64,000 nucleotides of DNA from Rosellinia necatrix (lineage: Eukaryota; Ascomycota; Sordariomycetes; Xylariales; Xylariaceae): contig JAGYVD010000004.1 of the NCBI GenBank assembly GCA_021209875.1, forward strand, positions 3,162,001-3,226,000. The letters run 5' to 3'. Below are positions 12,393-27,376 of the stretch, in pieces. The notes beneath the pieces were generated by a model. That model did not search any database, had not been told where the DNA came from, and saw only the letters and a list, made by a program, of their open reading frames with translations. Position 1 is the stretch's first letter; each line of letters begins with the position of its first letter. The translations under genes and the position numbers were made by a program.

Positions 12393-13555
12393 GGTGTCCA
12401 AAATGGGTAATAGGTGTGGCCAGACGGGGGAGAAATTGATATGCGTTGGGCAAGAGGGACCAGGGAGGATGTGATTATGAAGAGATGGTTGGTAATGTTG
12501 GCCTCATTTTCCCGGCCAATATACCTATCAATTCACGCCCAGGGGGGAGGCAACGAGAATAGAAATAGTATTGTAACCAGGTGGTAAGATGAGACAGTTC
12601 CTTACGTGAGCGCAGGCCTTGCAAAGAGCTTGTTTAATAACAAAGAGCGGGTTCAAGGCTGCAGACCATCTCGGTGCTTTCCACGACGTCGACGGCAGAC
12701 CGCACCTGCAAGGGTGTGCCGCGAGGACGATGTACAGGGTGGTCCTCGGTACAGGTCCTGGACAAAGATACGTCCAGGTACACTAGGCGAGGTTTTGGAG
12801 GACTGCGTCTGGCGTGCAGCAGCACGGGGACCAGAACCTGGCTGGGGTACACGATGGGCCGATGTTGTAATAGCTCGAAGATGAGGTGGCAGGTAGCATG
12901 CAGGTCGCTAGTTTGGGCATGCAGAGTTGGGGGATTTGCTTCCAAGCCTTGGGTCCCCCAGTTGCTGCACCAAAAGAAGCTGATATAGGGATTCGTGGCC
13001 CCCGCGGCGCGCAGTACTACGATTATGTCTCAGGAAGCCACTTTGAGGGGAGACCTCTCGAGACTTTGACTTATATCTCGCGTCCTATCCTGTGTGTGCC
13101 CGATCTGCTGACGGGCCTGCAGGCGCCCGAACGGTGCGCACAGGGGCTGTGGTGGTGCCGTGCACCTGTAAAACACACGAAAAGCCCCAGCGAAGACTAT
13201 GAGCAATCTAAGAATGGGGAAGAAAAACAACCCCAGTGGCCCCAGGAAATGCAATGGTGAAGAGGAGAGCGAGTATGTGTAGATACTCGTGCTCGCCTCA
13301 GTAAGTAACAATCTGCCTGCTTCAATGCGGCAAGGACGTCTGGCCTGAGGACGGCGATCGGTTTAGGATAATATCTTTATCGCGAGGAATATGAATTGTA
13401 GGGCCAGGGGGAGGGAATCTTTAGTACCAGTGGAGGCAGCAATAATCCGCAACGTCCTTGCGGGTTGTACGTGTGTCTGTGTGTCTGTGTGCCTGCGTCT
13501 TTTCCCGTTCTTTGTGTGCCTAACAGTGTCGAGAATTGGTCTATAAAGCCTTACT

Positions 13556-13630
13556 TGTGTGTTGTGTGCAGTGTTGTGTGCAGTGTTGTGTTGTGTGCAG
13601 TGTGCAGTGTGCAGTGTGCAGTGTAGTGTG
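13556..13630 (+). repeat. GTGTTGTGTGCA/GTGTGCA tandem repeat
   Basis: Interspersed 12-bp and 7-bp units built from GTGT and GCA are repeated in tandem for about 75 bp. The tract breaks down into imperfect copies at its 3' side. Confidence 0.85.
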
Positions 13631-16600
13631 AAGGGTGAGTCGTGAGGTGAGTTGTATAGGTATGCTGAGAAAAGAATGCCCAGACTGTGGTGTTAGTGAG
13701 AGCTAGCGGGTGCGCAGGCAGCTTTTCTAGTAGTAGCGACGGGGCCAGTGTTGGTGCGTGGCCAGGGAAAAAAAAATCCATGGGGGTCCCCAAAAAAAAA
13801 AAATATAATAAAAAAATAATAAGACCAAGGCGATGACTGGCTGACCTGGCTCGACCTGGCGAAGTGCGGTGTGAATGGGGGATGCGGGCGGGCAGGCAAG
13901 ACGGGGTTTGAAGATCAGCTATCGGGTTAGCGCCTATTTTTGGCAAGGAAGTATCTCTTGTAGTATACCTACATACAAACGTAGATGCCTAAAGGAAGGG
14001 AAGTAAATGGGGGGAAGGGGGGGGACAGGTGAAAAGAAAAAAAAAAAAAATCGAGGAAAGAAAGACCGAGACAGAAACGGTAATGGGCTACGCACGCTAA
14101 AAAAGAATCTCTGGCTACATAAAAGGAGGAAGGGAAATGAATTGATCAACAAAAAGGACTGGTAATTCCTAGGTACTATATTATGCCAGGGCATGTCAGA
14201 CCTACAAGCAAAGGGTTTGTCACCTCTCACGCGAAAGTGTTCCTAAACCAAGTAGTCTATACCTACGCCAGTTGTCGAGTCAAGGGAGAGGGATACAAAT
14301 ATTAAAGGAGAAAGTGGGTTTTGCAACATTCCCGAATTGTAACTTTTATGTGTAAAAGAAGAGGGGCGTTGGCTGGCCAGGTACCGAAGCATAAGACCAA
14401 GGGGAATATGAAGTACTGTCGGGCGACAAGAACTCCAAGCCCAAGTAGCTAATGGTGCTAGGCAGGTGGAAGGTATTGAACTTGGTAGGACACAAAAATG
14501 TACCCTGAACAAGTACTGTACCCCAGAGGTGGAGACCCAGATACTTGAGGTACCTACGTCCTCAGGTACAGGCAGGAGCCACTCATCGCTACACCCTGGT
14601 ACCTGTGGTATAAACAACAAGACTCAGCCCAGAGCGACAGGGCACTTGGCAATACTGCTTGGGCATTGACGGTCTCTGTACAGCCAGAGGCATTGTTCCA
14701 GCCTTAGCCTTGCGAGTCCGATTGGAGGAGCGATGATATTGCCAGGTAGGCAATTGGGCAATCGAAATTCGGATGATCGTTACATGCCAGTTCGTCTACA
14801 CATTGAATGAGACCACTAACAAAAAGACAGTTGTTCATCACAACCATGTGAATCCACCCGCCCATCCCACTCTTTGTGAATTGCACATAATTGTACAGGA
14901 GCATTCAGATATCTCGGTTACACCAGTTAGACCCGCACCAAGCTAGCTCAGAAAAGGGTTTTTTTTTCTAGATTTAATTTTTTTGTTTCATATGAATGTA
15001 GAGCTATATGTGTATATTTTATGTATAATCAAACTACCCTCAGGATCTTTTCTAGATCGCAAGCATATAAACAGCTCACTAGGGTTACTAGGGTTACTTG
15101 TGTTGCAAGTTAGGCTAGACGATAGAATATGACTAGGTAGGTAGGGAGTTACTCGATCGATGATGTAGGCTACATGGGAGTTTGGCATATTAATAAAAAT
15201 GGTAGGAGATAAAGCCGGCTGGCCGAGTGCTGCGCCAGCTACCTAGGTACGGGCTCTCTACATTTAACTTCGCTCATTTGTTGATACAAGGCGGCTCGGT
15301 TTTGATTAAGCTCAACGTTGATTGCTTGCCAGCTGCGGGGAGAATCGCCAATGACTCTTAATTCGTTGGCTCTCCATGGGGTAGCCGGCCACACCATCGG
15401 AGTAAATGAAAACAATGTCCAGGTACTATCTATCGCAGGTAGACTAAAGTTGTGTGTTTTAGTTACATATACACATGGGCTGATATAATAGACAGCGATG
15501 AGAATCGTTCCTGCTGCTAGCAGATATTCAGTAGGCAACGAATGGTGTTTCCCAAATTCTCCGCATAATGCCCAGAAGAGAAGGATAAAGGACAGAGAAA
15601 CCGACATGGCCTGCGGGGTAATGCATGGAATGACCAAGACTCCCTTCCGGATAAAAATCGTTATTCAGACTTCTGTTCCTCCAAGAAGACAGCGATTGGT
15701 CCAAATTAAAGGCCAAAGTTTCAACACCCGTTAGCGCAGAGTGACAGTTAGACTAAGTAAGCTACTCGGTACGTTGCTCCCTATTTCGCTGTGGGTACTT
15801 AGGTGGTTAGTTGATGCCAGCACTGAGTGGCGAGATGACATCCAAAATGGACCAAAGAGCCAAAGTACCTAAGGCAGGTTGCTGGACACAATCAGGTACG
15901 TAGGTACCTGACCTGCCGGGTATCTTAACTCCAACCAATAGAAGACCAGAACCTGTGAATACATTGCTTCGCAACTAAGTAACTTGTAGCCATTGGTCAA
16001 CGCCTCAACATACATACATAGATGACGTAGGTGTGCGCACATGGGCTTCTTACAAGACCTCGCGTGTGCAGTTCTCTTGTCGGAGCCAATGGTTTATAGG
16101 TAGATTTACAAACCTCATAGGTATACATACATATGCGGATAGCTTTAGTCATCTAGTAAATGCAGTTTATAGCTTTCAGTCTGAGCTGAGCTAACCGCCT
16201 TTTTCATTCCTACTTATTCAGAGTGCGTCAGGGAGTTCTGCGTGGTACTGTTAATACATACATGCAAGATGCCGGGTTCCGAGAAAGGTTTCGTGCGCGC
16301 CGTGACGTACATCTTACGAGAATGTAGCAATACATCTCTTTCCGCCGGCGGTAGTTACCTGTGGCAGCCCCAAGTAACCCTTCCTCATGTCCATCATTCC
16401 CTCGCATGCAGGGCAACACGTGCTGTTACGATTAACTCATGATGACAGCATCGGCATCAACATTGGCATCAGCATCAGCCTGGTTGAGATCAAGTTAGTT
16501 GCCTCAACTGAGTGGCAGACTGCCCAACTCACCATAAGGAATTTCAACGAGGTCAACTAAACAATTACCTGGATCTCGACTCTAACCTGTCATTGCATTC

Positions 16601-19600
16601 TTCAGTTCCGCAGTTAGCCCGAACCAAGATGAGAAAGTTGTGACGAAAACAACAAGAACCGGGTGAGTATATGTGCTATATTCTAGAAGTCGGGGCTATT
16701 GCCTAGGTAGGTACCTGTGGACAGAGTCTTGGCAAAGGGCCAAACCCAGCACCTAGGAACAGACCCGAGACCATCAGACCGACAAGTGATGCCGCAAAGA
16801 ACGGTCGCGAGCGAAATGAGAGAGAGTCTCCCGCAGCACACAGGCAAGGATTCCCATAGGGCAGTGCAAGGGACCAGGGGTCGTGCAAAATCGGTAAAGA
16901 GACCCATAACAAAACCATCGACGGGGGATAGTTGAACCCCCATCCGCTGCGGCGGCGACGGCAGCGGCTAGTCTCTGAACGCGGACCTATCAGCCGCTAC
17001 AAGAGCTCTCATCATAACATGCCACTTACCACTGGAGTGCCAATCGCAAAGGAAAGGGCCGAAGCTAAAATAAAAATTATTAACTGCAGGGTCGGCCAGC
17101 AACGTTCTCGAGGTCAGACGATAACTTGTCCGCCTACCTGCCAGGTAGATACCTGCCCACACATTAGGTAACCGGTAGTAAGGTAGCGGTAACAACTTCA
17201 AGTACATGCTTGTCTGTACCTACCCGAGATTCTGCACATGTACCTCTGTCCGGACGGAACATGCCTGAACCCAATGGATGCAAAACATGCATGAGTAGTA
17301 GGGACAATTCCAGTCGATGCTAACCAAATTCATCAGTCACTGCCTTACCTGCTGTAGTGATGTCGATAACTAACCCCCAATGTCCAGCCTAACTCTACGG
17401 GATACAGTACAGTACGTGCTACCAATCCCGACCCACCCTAAAGAACTATGGTCGGATTTTGTATGCCGTACCAATAGAATTGGGTAGTTGCACACCAGGT
17501 AGTTATTACGCCATAGCCGACGACGACCTACCTCTTACATACAGTGCCTACCTGATAGGTACGTATAGGTACGTAGGGAGAAGGGAGAAGGGACGTAGCC
17601 TCCTAGGAGGTACCTAGGCACGACAGAAGTCAGGCAAGTATAGATACTACTAACTACTTAGGTACCTACCTCAGGTTGGTGGGTGTAAACGTCCTATCCG
17701 TGTGTTTCACAGAATGGTGCAGCATCCCTAACACGCTGCCTACATAGGCCAACCCAGCTGTGTTCGCCAGGCTTGCGCCCGTCACCTGACTGACCCTCCC
17801 TCAACCCTCAATCAGCGAACATGCCCCCCGGTTTCCACCCCTCTTCCATCGTGCATCGTGGCAGCGGCATCGCATGGCAATGGCAGCGGCAGCGTTGATC
17901 CGGGATAGCGCCCAACATCCAACCCTGGTGGACCTGGCGCCAATCCGATAACCAGACAGCAACCGTTACACGGCCAGCATCGTATGGCTCTTGTTTCATC
18001 CTGGCCATCCCGAAGACGGAATGCCGGTCATCTTGCAATGATCGTCCAGATGTACAACGTGATCTTCGGTGCGCTGTCGTTTTACGCATTCAACATGTTA
18101 GCGAAGACCACACGCGACCCCTCCACCACTGGGGAAATCCCCCTCAGGCCTTCGTCCACGGTCCCTCACCGACTTCTCACGACATGCTGATCGCACCGGG
18201 CATTACCGCGCCATCGTCAGCCAGGAAGGCTAGGGAGGGCAGGAGAAGAAAAAAAAAAAAACCAAAGACGGCGCAAAACAACGATTGCACCGAGGCGACG
18301 TATGTACTGTACGATCGAAGCAGGCTCAAGCCAGTGTGGAGCCGAGGCCACAGCTACGTTGCTCAAGTCGTCACTATCATACGATATTCTCAAGCCAGAT
18401 GGATCTTAGCCCCTGCACAGGCGCTACGCAGTAGTGTACGCTTCTACCGAGGAGGGAGGTCATTTTCACGTTTTTCTAGTTGCCAAAATCCCATATCGCA
18501 TTTTCGTATTGCGATAGGCAAGTTTCCCCAGAGATGTCCCGATGGCTTGAAACATGATGATTCGCATCCATTACGTCAAAGGGACCCTGGCCGTTTGGCC
18601 CTGCGCCTAATTTCCATTTTATCTCCTCCCCACAGGGCCGATCCAAGCTCCATCGCCTTGCGACAACGGACGGCAGAGGTCGTGCTTATCCTCATCATTA
18701 TCAACTGTATCTGTCGGGGTGCGCGCATACCCCTACGTGTTACTTGGGAGGGCAATTGAGGTAACCCAAAAATGTGCATCCACCCAAGCCAACTCAAGCC
18801 TCGAACCTCCGTCGGGCATGCTCCTTCTTTACTTCAAGCGGCCTCGCTACTTATTTATTGGTCGATAAAACTCATAGGACATGCGTACTTTGAGCTGAGG
18901 CGGCTTCAATCCATTCGCACCATTGACTCTCATCAAAACTTATAGTGGTGTCCCCTGAACACCGAGCTGTCAGAAGAGCCGAAAGGAAAGTACAGATGTA
19001 GCCGAGCCTGCGGATACAGCGTCACGTTGGGAGTGACGACGGGCAACCTCTTCCAGCCAGCCAGCGGTCATGGTCTCGTCCATCTTCCAAATCATGAATG
19101 TGACGCTAGACAGCGTGACCTGATGTTGCTGTGATGTCTTTTCATCTCCCTTGCTCTCCCTTCCCCGCAGAGGATTAGAATAACATGGTGCCCCTCAGAA
19201 CATCTAAAGCAATACTCCAGTCTTCTATACCGGACCCACGGCAATTTTCCTATTCTGTTGTGTCTATCTATCTTTTTCCAGTCCACAACATTGGGGGGAG
19301 CATTTTAGCACCGCAGTTCAAACCAATCGTCTAGCACTAATTTCTTGGGGTGCAAAAATTAACTGTAACCTCGGCAGCTGTTTGCCAAATTCGCAATTCA
19401 AGGAATTCGCGGGGTCTGATCTATACATGCCACCCGCCGATGCTATTTATCTACTACTAACTGCTCATGGGCCAGAGAGCCCTTCAGGCATGGTTTATCA
19501 TATAGCTAGCTAGCGTTTGGCTAGACAAGGCGATCGCCCTCTCTCTCAAATATGACCCCTATTCATTTTCGATTGCTAATTAGGCTTTCCCGCCTAGTGA

Positions 19601-21283
19601 AACATGACAGCCGAAGATAATTATTTCCTTTTCTTGCGAGATCAGTCGGCGCCTATGATTATACTATATTACCTAACTTGCAACGCTCCAAATTCGGCTA
19701 TTACCTGTTGTCCGCGGTTCTTGCGAATGGAGAAGCTCTTGCGGGGGTCATTTGCGACAGGCTCAATAGGTACGTAGTAGTTGAAAGCTAGCGCTGCAAC
19801 TGGGCGTCTTAATTCTTCAGCTCCGCGAAACTTTTCCCGCTCGGCAGATTAACTCTCGCGGGTCGAAACAGTGGTGTGGCTTTTGTCGTACGGTTCTCAT
19901 ATAAGCTATGCAAAAAAGCACCCTGATAACATGCTACAAAGACTTCTAAGCTACGCACCAAGAGCAAACTTGCGGCACAAACTGTGTAAAGCCTTGAATA
20001 CATATTTATTGCATTTAACACCCGACCACATGGACGGTAAACCAGGCAAACAATTCACTTGGCCCCCATTGTTTTCAGAGATAACTGTCGATCTCCCACG
20101 TTTTTGCCAGCATTGTCGCACAACATTCTCGCTTGTTGCGGCTCGAAAGAAATGCATGACATATCAAGCCACCAGGCACACTCTACTGTCTGTTCCCCTT
20201 TCATAGCCTAAGAATAATTGAAGTGGAGATCGGCCCCAGATAAGGAGAACATTTGGGGTGCGCAGGATGCAGGCCGCCTTATACGAGGTCAACCGCATAC
20301 TTTAATCCCTCTTGTGGTCAATCTATCCGGTCCTAGGCTCATATCGTCTATTTCATCTAAGGCACGCTATCTCTCCTTGCACTGAAATGTTGATTCACCA
20401 TAAGTACATTGTAACTGCTGAGGTGACGGTTCATGTCGGATGACTTCCGCGAGGCGGCGTGGCACGCCATTGATATATTGCAACCTTATCCCCCGCAGCG
20501 TTGTACTGAGGCGTCTTAACGCCCGCCTCGCATCCCTCTCTTTAAACTATGAATGCGTGGAGCGGGAGTGTCCGCGTGTGCGCGTTACCCGGCGCGTATA
20601 CACCACATCTGCGATGGGCTGCAAGCAGGCCATTTGTACTTCTCCGAAGACTCCCAGAAAGCGATTCAGATGCAATACTACGACAAAATGAGATAGAGAT
20701 AAGCATGCACGATACTCGATCGGTGTCTGCATCCCGACAAGTGCTCTATAGCAACCCAAAAAAAAATTTCAAAAAATTCAATACATAACTACCTTGCGGT
20801 TCGACGGGCTCGGATTACCCAATTCCAGCCTGTAATGGATCATCATAAAATTTGGGTAACTGACTGGCTGGCGAGCCTCGCGATCAGCCCCTCCCCAATA
20901 TGTCAAACATCTGCATCCTCACCAAATCGTGATTCTGGGTGTAATCGAACACGCATCTCGCCCAAAGGGGCGTTCTTCGCTCCTACACGATGGAGGGGTA
21001 CAGAATTGGTTCGCCGAGATAGTCAATTAGATGAATTAATTGCAGATATACATAACCGCGCCACCCAGGCTTCCGACAATGTATGTTTTTATTTTAGTTT
21101 CCCGATACGGAGGTTTGACATATTCTGCACCAAAGACCAAAGGACAGAGACCGATTATTACCATATTATGTACACGTGCTAGTAACCCCATGGGAAGAAG
21201 AAAACAAAAGAAAAAGAAACTTCAAGATGAGGGTCCTTTCTCTATTTTTTCCTTTTTTTCCTTTACATATTCCTTTCCCCTCT

Positions 21284-21306
21284 TTTTTTTTTTTTTTTTT
21301 TTTTTT
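21284..21306 (+). repeat. poly(T) run
   Basis: An uninterrupted T run of more than 20 bases preceded by T-rich sequence. It has no identifiable retroelement body upstream, so I treat it as a homopolymer rather than a transposon tail. Confidence 0.85.
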
Positions 21307-24300
21307 AAACTTTCGACTCAATTCTTCCCCTCCGCTCCCTCTGTAGTCTCCGGTAAAACTTAACCTTACTCACAGCCTGTGCAGGCGCAATGACGAGTAC
21401 ATCTCTACCTACACGAATATCGTACATATGCTCTGACCATTGATACATAGGTATTTTGTGGGGATGGGTACTTGGAGATCGACGCACCCAACACGAAAGA
21501 TTACCACAAGCGGACCATTTGGGCTGAATTGGCCAATGGGAAGGCGCCAAACTATCGCTCGACACATCTGGAAATCGCAAAATAAGTCTCTCGGCCCCAA
21601 TATTACCTGACCTGCCTAAGGTAGTTCATTTTCATCCCACTGGACGATTCGATACATCAGATCGATAGCTTCGATTGATTAAGTAGGTATGTACTACCTG
21701 CCTAGCACGGGAGTTTCGCCGCCGACAGACCACCGCAGGAAGAAACACGCACCCCAGCCCGCGAAGACCCGATTCCGCCTTTTCACAGCCAGTAACGTGG
21801 CTGGCCACAAGCGACTTCCAGCCTCTCACGAGTAAGCCAAATGGACATCATCTGCATGGCGATGCGGGCCGCTCGCTTTAGCAAGCCGCCGTGCTTCGAG
21901 AATGGGCTCTCGAGTAAACGAAGTCACAACAATGTGCCTTAGTAATGCCGGCCGGCCGGCGTACGCGCACTAGTCGCTCTTACGGCGAAAGCTCTTACAT
22001 GTGAGATTCGACACAGATTAGCCGGAGTCAGCAACCAGCAGGTCGGCCCCATATCGATGTAACAGCGCGCGTGCCGAACTAGCTCGGGATACTACTTGTA
22101 CTGTTATGAAGAGCCAGCCCAGGCTAGTGTGGGTGGTAAAGCAGCTACGCATGTAGGTCAGGTTATCCTCCGAACACTAAGACGGATAATACTAGACATT
22201 CATCGCGTGGACGGCTACGCTGCAGCGACCAGGTCACGTACGGCACTCTGCCCTTCTGCACTCTGCTCCCTGCGCTCTGCCCTCTAATTACACTCTGCTC
22301 TGCTCGCCGCCGATGCAAGGCATGGAGGGTCTAAGATATCGGCCGAGCGTGGTCCGGTACACGTGCTGTGACAGCTTCAACAGCCCACAAAATCGAATAT
22401 ACCGGAGGTAGTCACAATCCCTCATATCTAATACATCTAATATATATGGCGGGTAGTTTGTCGAGCTCTCACGCTCATGAACGGATGATATGTGGAGAAG
22501 GTGGCGTTTCAGCTACCGCTTCTCCAAGCCCTTGGGTCGTGGCTTCAACGTTGGTGAAATCCATTTGAAAGCCACCGGTCTACCTAGGTAGTTTTACCGT
22601 AGAGGTAGGTTAGGTACCGACTTGCCTACCTAATGTATGTACGAAGTAGCTACATACTTACTATACCTACCTGGTGTATGCACTATATCCGACTCTAGTG
22701 CTAAAATGGGAGGGGGACTTATGGCGCCCGGTGGGTTAGGGGCACAGTGGGTTAGGGCGCGAAATGATAATAATAATCATGGCTGGTCAATCATAACAAC
22801 AATAATAACAATACTAATGAAAACACCACCCTCCCTTCCAAATTCCTCTTTGAAGGGTTTGGCGTCGACAGTGGTGCTGGCGCGCCTACGCGGGAATCTT
22901 GTAGTCCAAGGTACATACTTACAACACCCCGCTCTCATTCATGGGCCGCCGCCCTCATTTCACGGGCGCGCTCTATGGTTAAAGCCATGCTGGGCTGGCA
23001 GGACAGAATGCGCAGGACAGAATGCGCAGGACGACAGAATACGAAGGAGACTGGCGGACATACTGCCGAGGCACTCGTCCTATCAGCATCGTCGTCGCAT
23101 GGCCGAAGTCCCGTTCGGAGGGCAGCATCTCATCACTCGCAGATTTCGGGATAGATCTCAAGCCGGAGCTACCCATGCGGTTGCCTATCATCGCGGGCGA
23201 ACCCCGCCTCATGTGGTGTGCTTCTTGCAGGGCCTCGCGCATCACATGAGTTCCCAGGCGATGAGTTGTCACCTCCACTATGCCCATGGGCCCTAGGTCG
23301 GTTTTAGCACGTCTACCTACCGATCGATCACCTCGTATCTCATTCCCGCATGCTGTCTCTACGGCGCACCCCACCACCTCTGGCTCCTACCAACGGCGCA
23401 GCCAAGTCTCCCGGCGATATACCGTTAGACCGAATGCAGAGATCGCCTGGTCTTTTCGTGGGCTCGAGATCGTGACGTCCCGCAGGCTCTAAGTCCCAGG
23501 TGGCCCAGAAGTGCCTAGCGACGAGTGCTCTGTCGGATGCAGTAAAGCTTCCGATCGAGCGTAGAGCGAAGCCGGCAAGGGCGAAGGGCGAAAGCCAGGG
23601 GTGCATGCCGTTCGCAGACGCCGGCGTAGTAGGCTTCTAGAAGATTTCTAGGGGGGTCCGGGAAGATAAATCATCGAGGAACCTGTCAGAAACGCCTCCT
23701 CCCATCCCACCCACCATCTCGCTATTTTCGGCACGCATCCCAGTAGATCTCCAAGCCAACAAGGGAAAACATATCCATATATATATGGGTCTCAGCCCAG
23801 CCATCGGATCCGTCGGGCTGGTTCTGCGAAACGTCGTTGGCTGCTGTTCATGACAGGAACTTGCGCTGCAGCTCCAGCGACCCATCCGACGATGCGATGC
23901 CAGCGGCCTCGTTATTGGGCATTATTGGGCAAAGCGAGGGAGCGACACCTGCCATTCCAGCTGGCCACAGCTAAGTTGTCGTCTACGTCTCAAAACGTTT
24001 GATGAGGCTGTCGAACAAAGAGCATGGCGATCTATCAACCACCAGTTCGCAGGCTGAGGTTTCCCCCCCCTCCCCCCCTCCCCCTGGTACGACTAACAAC
24101 CCCATCGCGGGTGCACCCAATCAACCGCCTACCTACTTAAGTATCTACCTAGGTAAGTAGGTAGTTAGTTACCTGTTACTTGCCCTTGCTAGATGGGAAG
24201 TGGTTGGCTTCGCGAGTTACTTGTAACCTAGACATGCGGCCAGCTGCCTCACCCGCGATGATTGAATACACGCCATTTAAACGGAAGATTCCGAAAGGCA

Positions 24301-24761
24301 AGTCAACAAGCGTTCGAGACTGCCGACTGCCACTCAGCAACCACGGTCGCCGTGAGGGTGCCCTCGCAGCATGCTACCCCACAGAGTGCCAGTGCAGGTC
24401 GGGCGAGCTTTCACACACAGAGTCTAGCAACGGTCCGCGTAGCATACAAGGGGATCAGAAGTAGCATCCGTGGCCCACGATGCTCAGGTCCTGAAGAGAG
24501 CGCCATGAAAAGGCGTCTGTGATGGCCGCTATGACTTGCATTGTGCCTTCTCAGCTGCTGCAGGATCTTTGTACGGCCCAACAGCAAGCGACGATTGGTG
24601 GGAATGAGTGCTGCAGCAAGCAGCAACACCACGAGTTGCTGCAATGCAATATGCATTGCGATGCCGCCATGGCTGTGGCGTCGTATTGCCTATGCCGTCA
24701 GGATGAGCGCTGAGGCTAGCCGAAGCAGCTACAGCCACTAGTCCACGAATGGGAGACCTTT

Positions 24762-24776
24762 TTTTTTTTTTTCTCG

Positions 24777-24810
<34 letters not shown>

Positions 24811-24811
24811 A
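24762..24811 (+). repeat. poly(T) plus (CT)n tract
   Basis: A T run is followed by C/T dinucleotides (about 15 CT units, some interrupted), forming a 50-bp polypyrimidine tract. Confidence 0.85.
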
Positions 24812-26356
24812 TCTTCTTCTTCTCCCCCTTCAGCCCTTGCTATCTACTTAGTAGTCAGCTACTTAACCCGTCCCAGATTCGTAGCAGGCAGTAGTAGGCG
24901 GCGGTGGTGTCAAAAACGCACATCCTAGACGTTGTGATCGTCCTGAGTCGTGATGAGTACCGCCGATTGTCGACTTCCAGCTCACGACAGCCGTGAAGTA
25001 TACCTTTTTCTCGGCTCAAGGATGCCAGTGGCGCCTTATCATCCCTTTATTTGTCACTTTTCGGCAGGCCCTGCCGTGAGGCATAATAACCCTGGTTTAT
25101 TCTTGATACTTATGGCGAAACGAGCCGAACCGAGTCTATAATAAGTAGTAACGGCCCACTCCGGAGCGGTGTTTGGTACCTTCATGAGAGTTGCCCAGGT
25201 TAGTCTAGATACATACTTACTTACATATTGCCATGCTGCTTGAAGGTTGCTGCTTTAACATCCAAAGCCTGCCTTCATCAATGCTGGCTCGTGGCGTCCA
25301 TTGCACTGATGGCTTGCGGCATCTCTGCGGCCAATCGATCCCTGATCGTGGAAGCGTAGCTCTCTTCCTCGATGCACCCCTCAGGGGAGCAAGGTCTACT
25401 AGTATGAGGTGCTCGGTGAATTGCACCAATCCTCACCGCAGACAGCCTCACTTTACCACCGTGGAGCTGCATAAACGCCATGGGGTCGCCGTCGGCCCCG
25501 GTTGAACCGCATCTGCATACATACCGTAGGCGGATTGGCCCCAGAGCAAGCCATTATATGGTTAGGCAATGACGATGTCCGCATCCTGGGCGGGCGGCGC
25601 CCGAGCCCTCCTCCAGCCCCCAGCCCGCGAGGTCGTCGACGACATGCCTGCGCAGGCAGGCTCCCGCCCCGAATTGAGGGGACTGGGCATGGCCTTTTTT
25701 TTTTTTTTTCCTTCTAGAACTGGTGCCGTCGCACGAATCTCACCTTCGCACGTGTAGACACGGCATCCTCGTGATTTGGAATGGTTCGTGATGGAATGGC
25801 ACCGTGACAGGTGACATGTCATGTTGTGTGAACACGGCCCTCCCACTTACATACATATGCTCGCTGCTGCAGGCTCCTGTGTTCGGTGGTTGAGCGTCCC
25901 TTCTAGAGCGGAAGGGGAAGACACCGCTCGCTACAGGTCAATGATCGACCTACCCGCGACCGAGGTATCAGCCTCGTAGAGGTACTTCCGAGACGGATGC
26001 ACGACGCTAGGATACTTGTCGCAACCTTGCGTGCCCCTGGGCTGGCGCGCTCGCTACCAGCTGTGGGTTGGGCGGTCAGCAGAAGGGACGGAGGGATTAT
26101 CGACAAGCCCTCTCGCCCCATTCCGCAATCGAGCAGCAAGCAAGCAGCCAGTGCTCTCGATATGGCTTCCAGCTCACCTCACGTGGACGCGACTCATGCC
26201 GGAATGGGATTCGGCACTGCCCGAAAATGGCCACCTGCAGAATCGATTTAGGGAGTATACGCTCAGCCCTACAAATGAGACCCCGGCGATCCATGCTCTC
26301 GGAATTAAGCGTGTTTATCCTGTGCTCCTCGATCTACCGACCGAGGGGGCCGCGAT

Positions 26357-26408
26357 TAAGAGAGAGAGAGTGTGTGAGTGAGAGAGAGAGAGAGAGAGAG
26401 AGAGCGCG
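26357..26408 (+). repeat. (GA)n microsatellite interrupted by GT
   Basis: GA dinucleotides with a short GTGTGTGAGTGA interruption, ending in GCGCGCG. This tract supplies the Arg-Glu repeat of an otherwise meaningless 227-codon frame. Confidence 0.9.
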
Positions 26409-27327
26409 CGGGTTTGTCAGCTATGCTATGAGACCGTGGTTACATGACTCTAGCAACTCCGGGGGTGGGGAAGTGCCCCTGAGCGCTACAGCGCTTGCGT
26501 GTCTGTCTAAACTGCTTATTTGCTTACTTTTGTTGTCTTTCACATCATTTACATACACCTCGACTTGGCGTATGCGCTTTATCCCCCGTCCGTCTGTGTC
26601 CGTACGTACGCCCGCGCCGCTGGATGGCGCTGGTGATGGTTCTCTGTCGATCCATTGCCATCACCGACAGTCAACCGCAGAGCCTCCGAGAAGCCTGGCT
26701 CGGCGTACAGGGCCGATCCTGCCACATCGGGACCCTTGCGGTCTGAAGTGATCATGTACGAATGGACCTTTGTGTTGGTGTGTGCGAGCCTGAACCAGCG
26801 AGCGCTGATTAGCTCTGATTCGAGATATCCGGAATAGAAGTATCGAGGAGCTTGGTCTGAAAAACTGGTCTTAGGCCGGATTTGCTCTGCAGTCATGTCT
26901 GTATCTGGCACCGCCGTGCTGTGGTCAGATCGCGCACTCGGCGACCGCGGTCGTCTGACCTTTCGGGTCGGCACTTGGCATGGGCGGTGTTGATAATTCG
27001 CCATGTGGTAGACTGCTGGCTGCGAATCGATATAATCGGTAGCCAACAGAATAGTGGCGGCCCCCCTCTCTCAGAAGCGACAAAGGTTCAGGTTTATGAA
27101 TTTTGATGATATCAGCAGCCCCATACTTTCGCCTGCCCTTGCGTCCAACGTTCGAAAACGGTAGGTGACAACAGCAGCAGACTATCGACATCTCCAACTT
27201 CGCATAATCCCGGCTCCCGCAGGAACTAGGAGGGCTAGGGACAAATGCCAAGCGGAAGAAGAAGCAAAAGCGTATAGATGCGGCGACATATAAAAGTAAA
27301 AATAAAAAAGACGGCTTTTCCAACATC

Positions 27328-27376
27328 TCATATCCCATATCCCATATCCCATATCCCATATCTCATATCTCACATA
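27328..27376 (+). repeat. CATATCC heptamer minisatellite
   Basis: About six tandem copies of a 7-bp unit (CATATCC, later CATATCT), perfect in the centre and degenerate at the 3' side. It is a second heptamer array, unrelated in sequence to the one near 6.8 kb. Confidence 0.9.

Noticed and set aside
15239..15716. Possible small membrane protein on the minus strand
   Set aside because: Two hydrophobic stretches in a 132-codon frame, but no homology, no intron structure and no supporting context.
18184..18759. 191-codon frame, plus strand
   Set aside because: Basic, low-complexity, contains a poly-Lys run from an A tract, and has no family resemblance.
22637..23296. 219-codon frame, plus strand
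   Set aside because: Composition changes along its length, contains tandem simple repeats, and nothing is recognisable.
26068..26751. 227-codon frame, plus strand
   Set aside because: Runs straight through a GA microsatellite (Arg-Glu repeat); no domain or intron logic.
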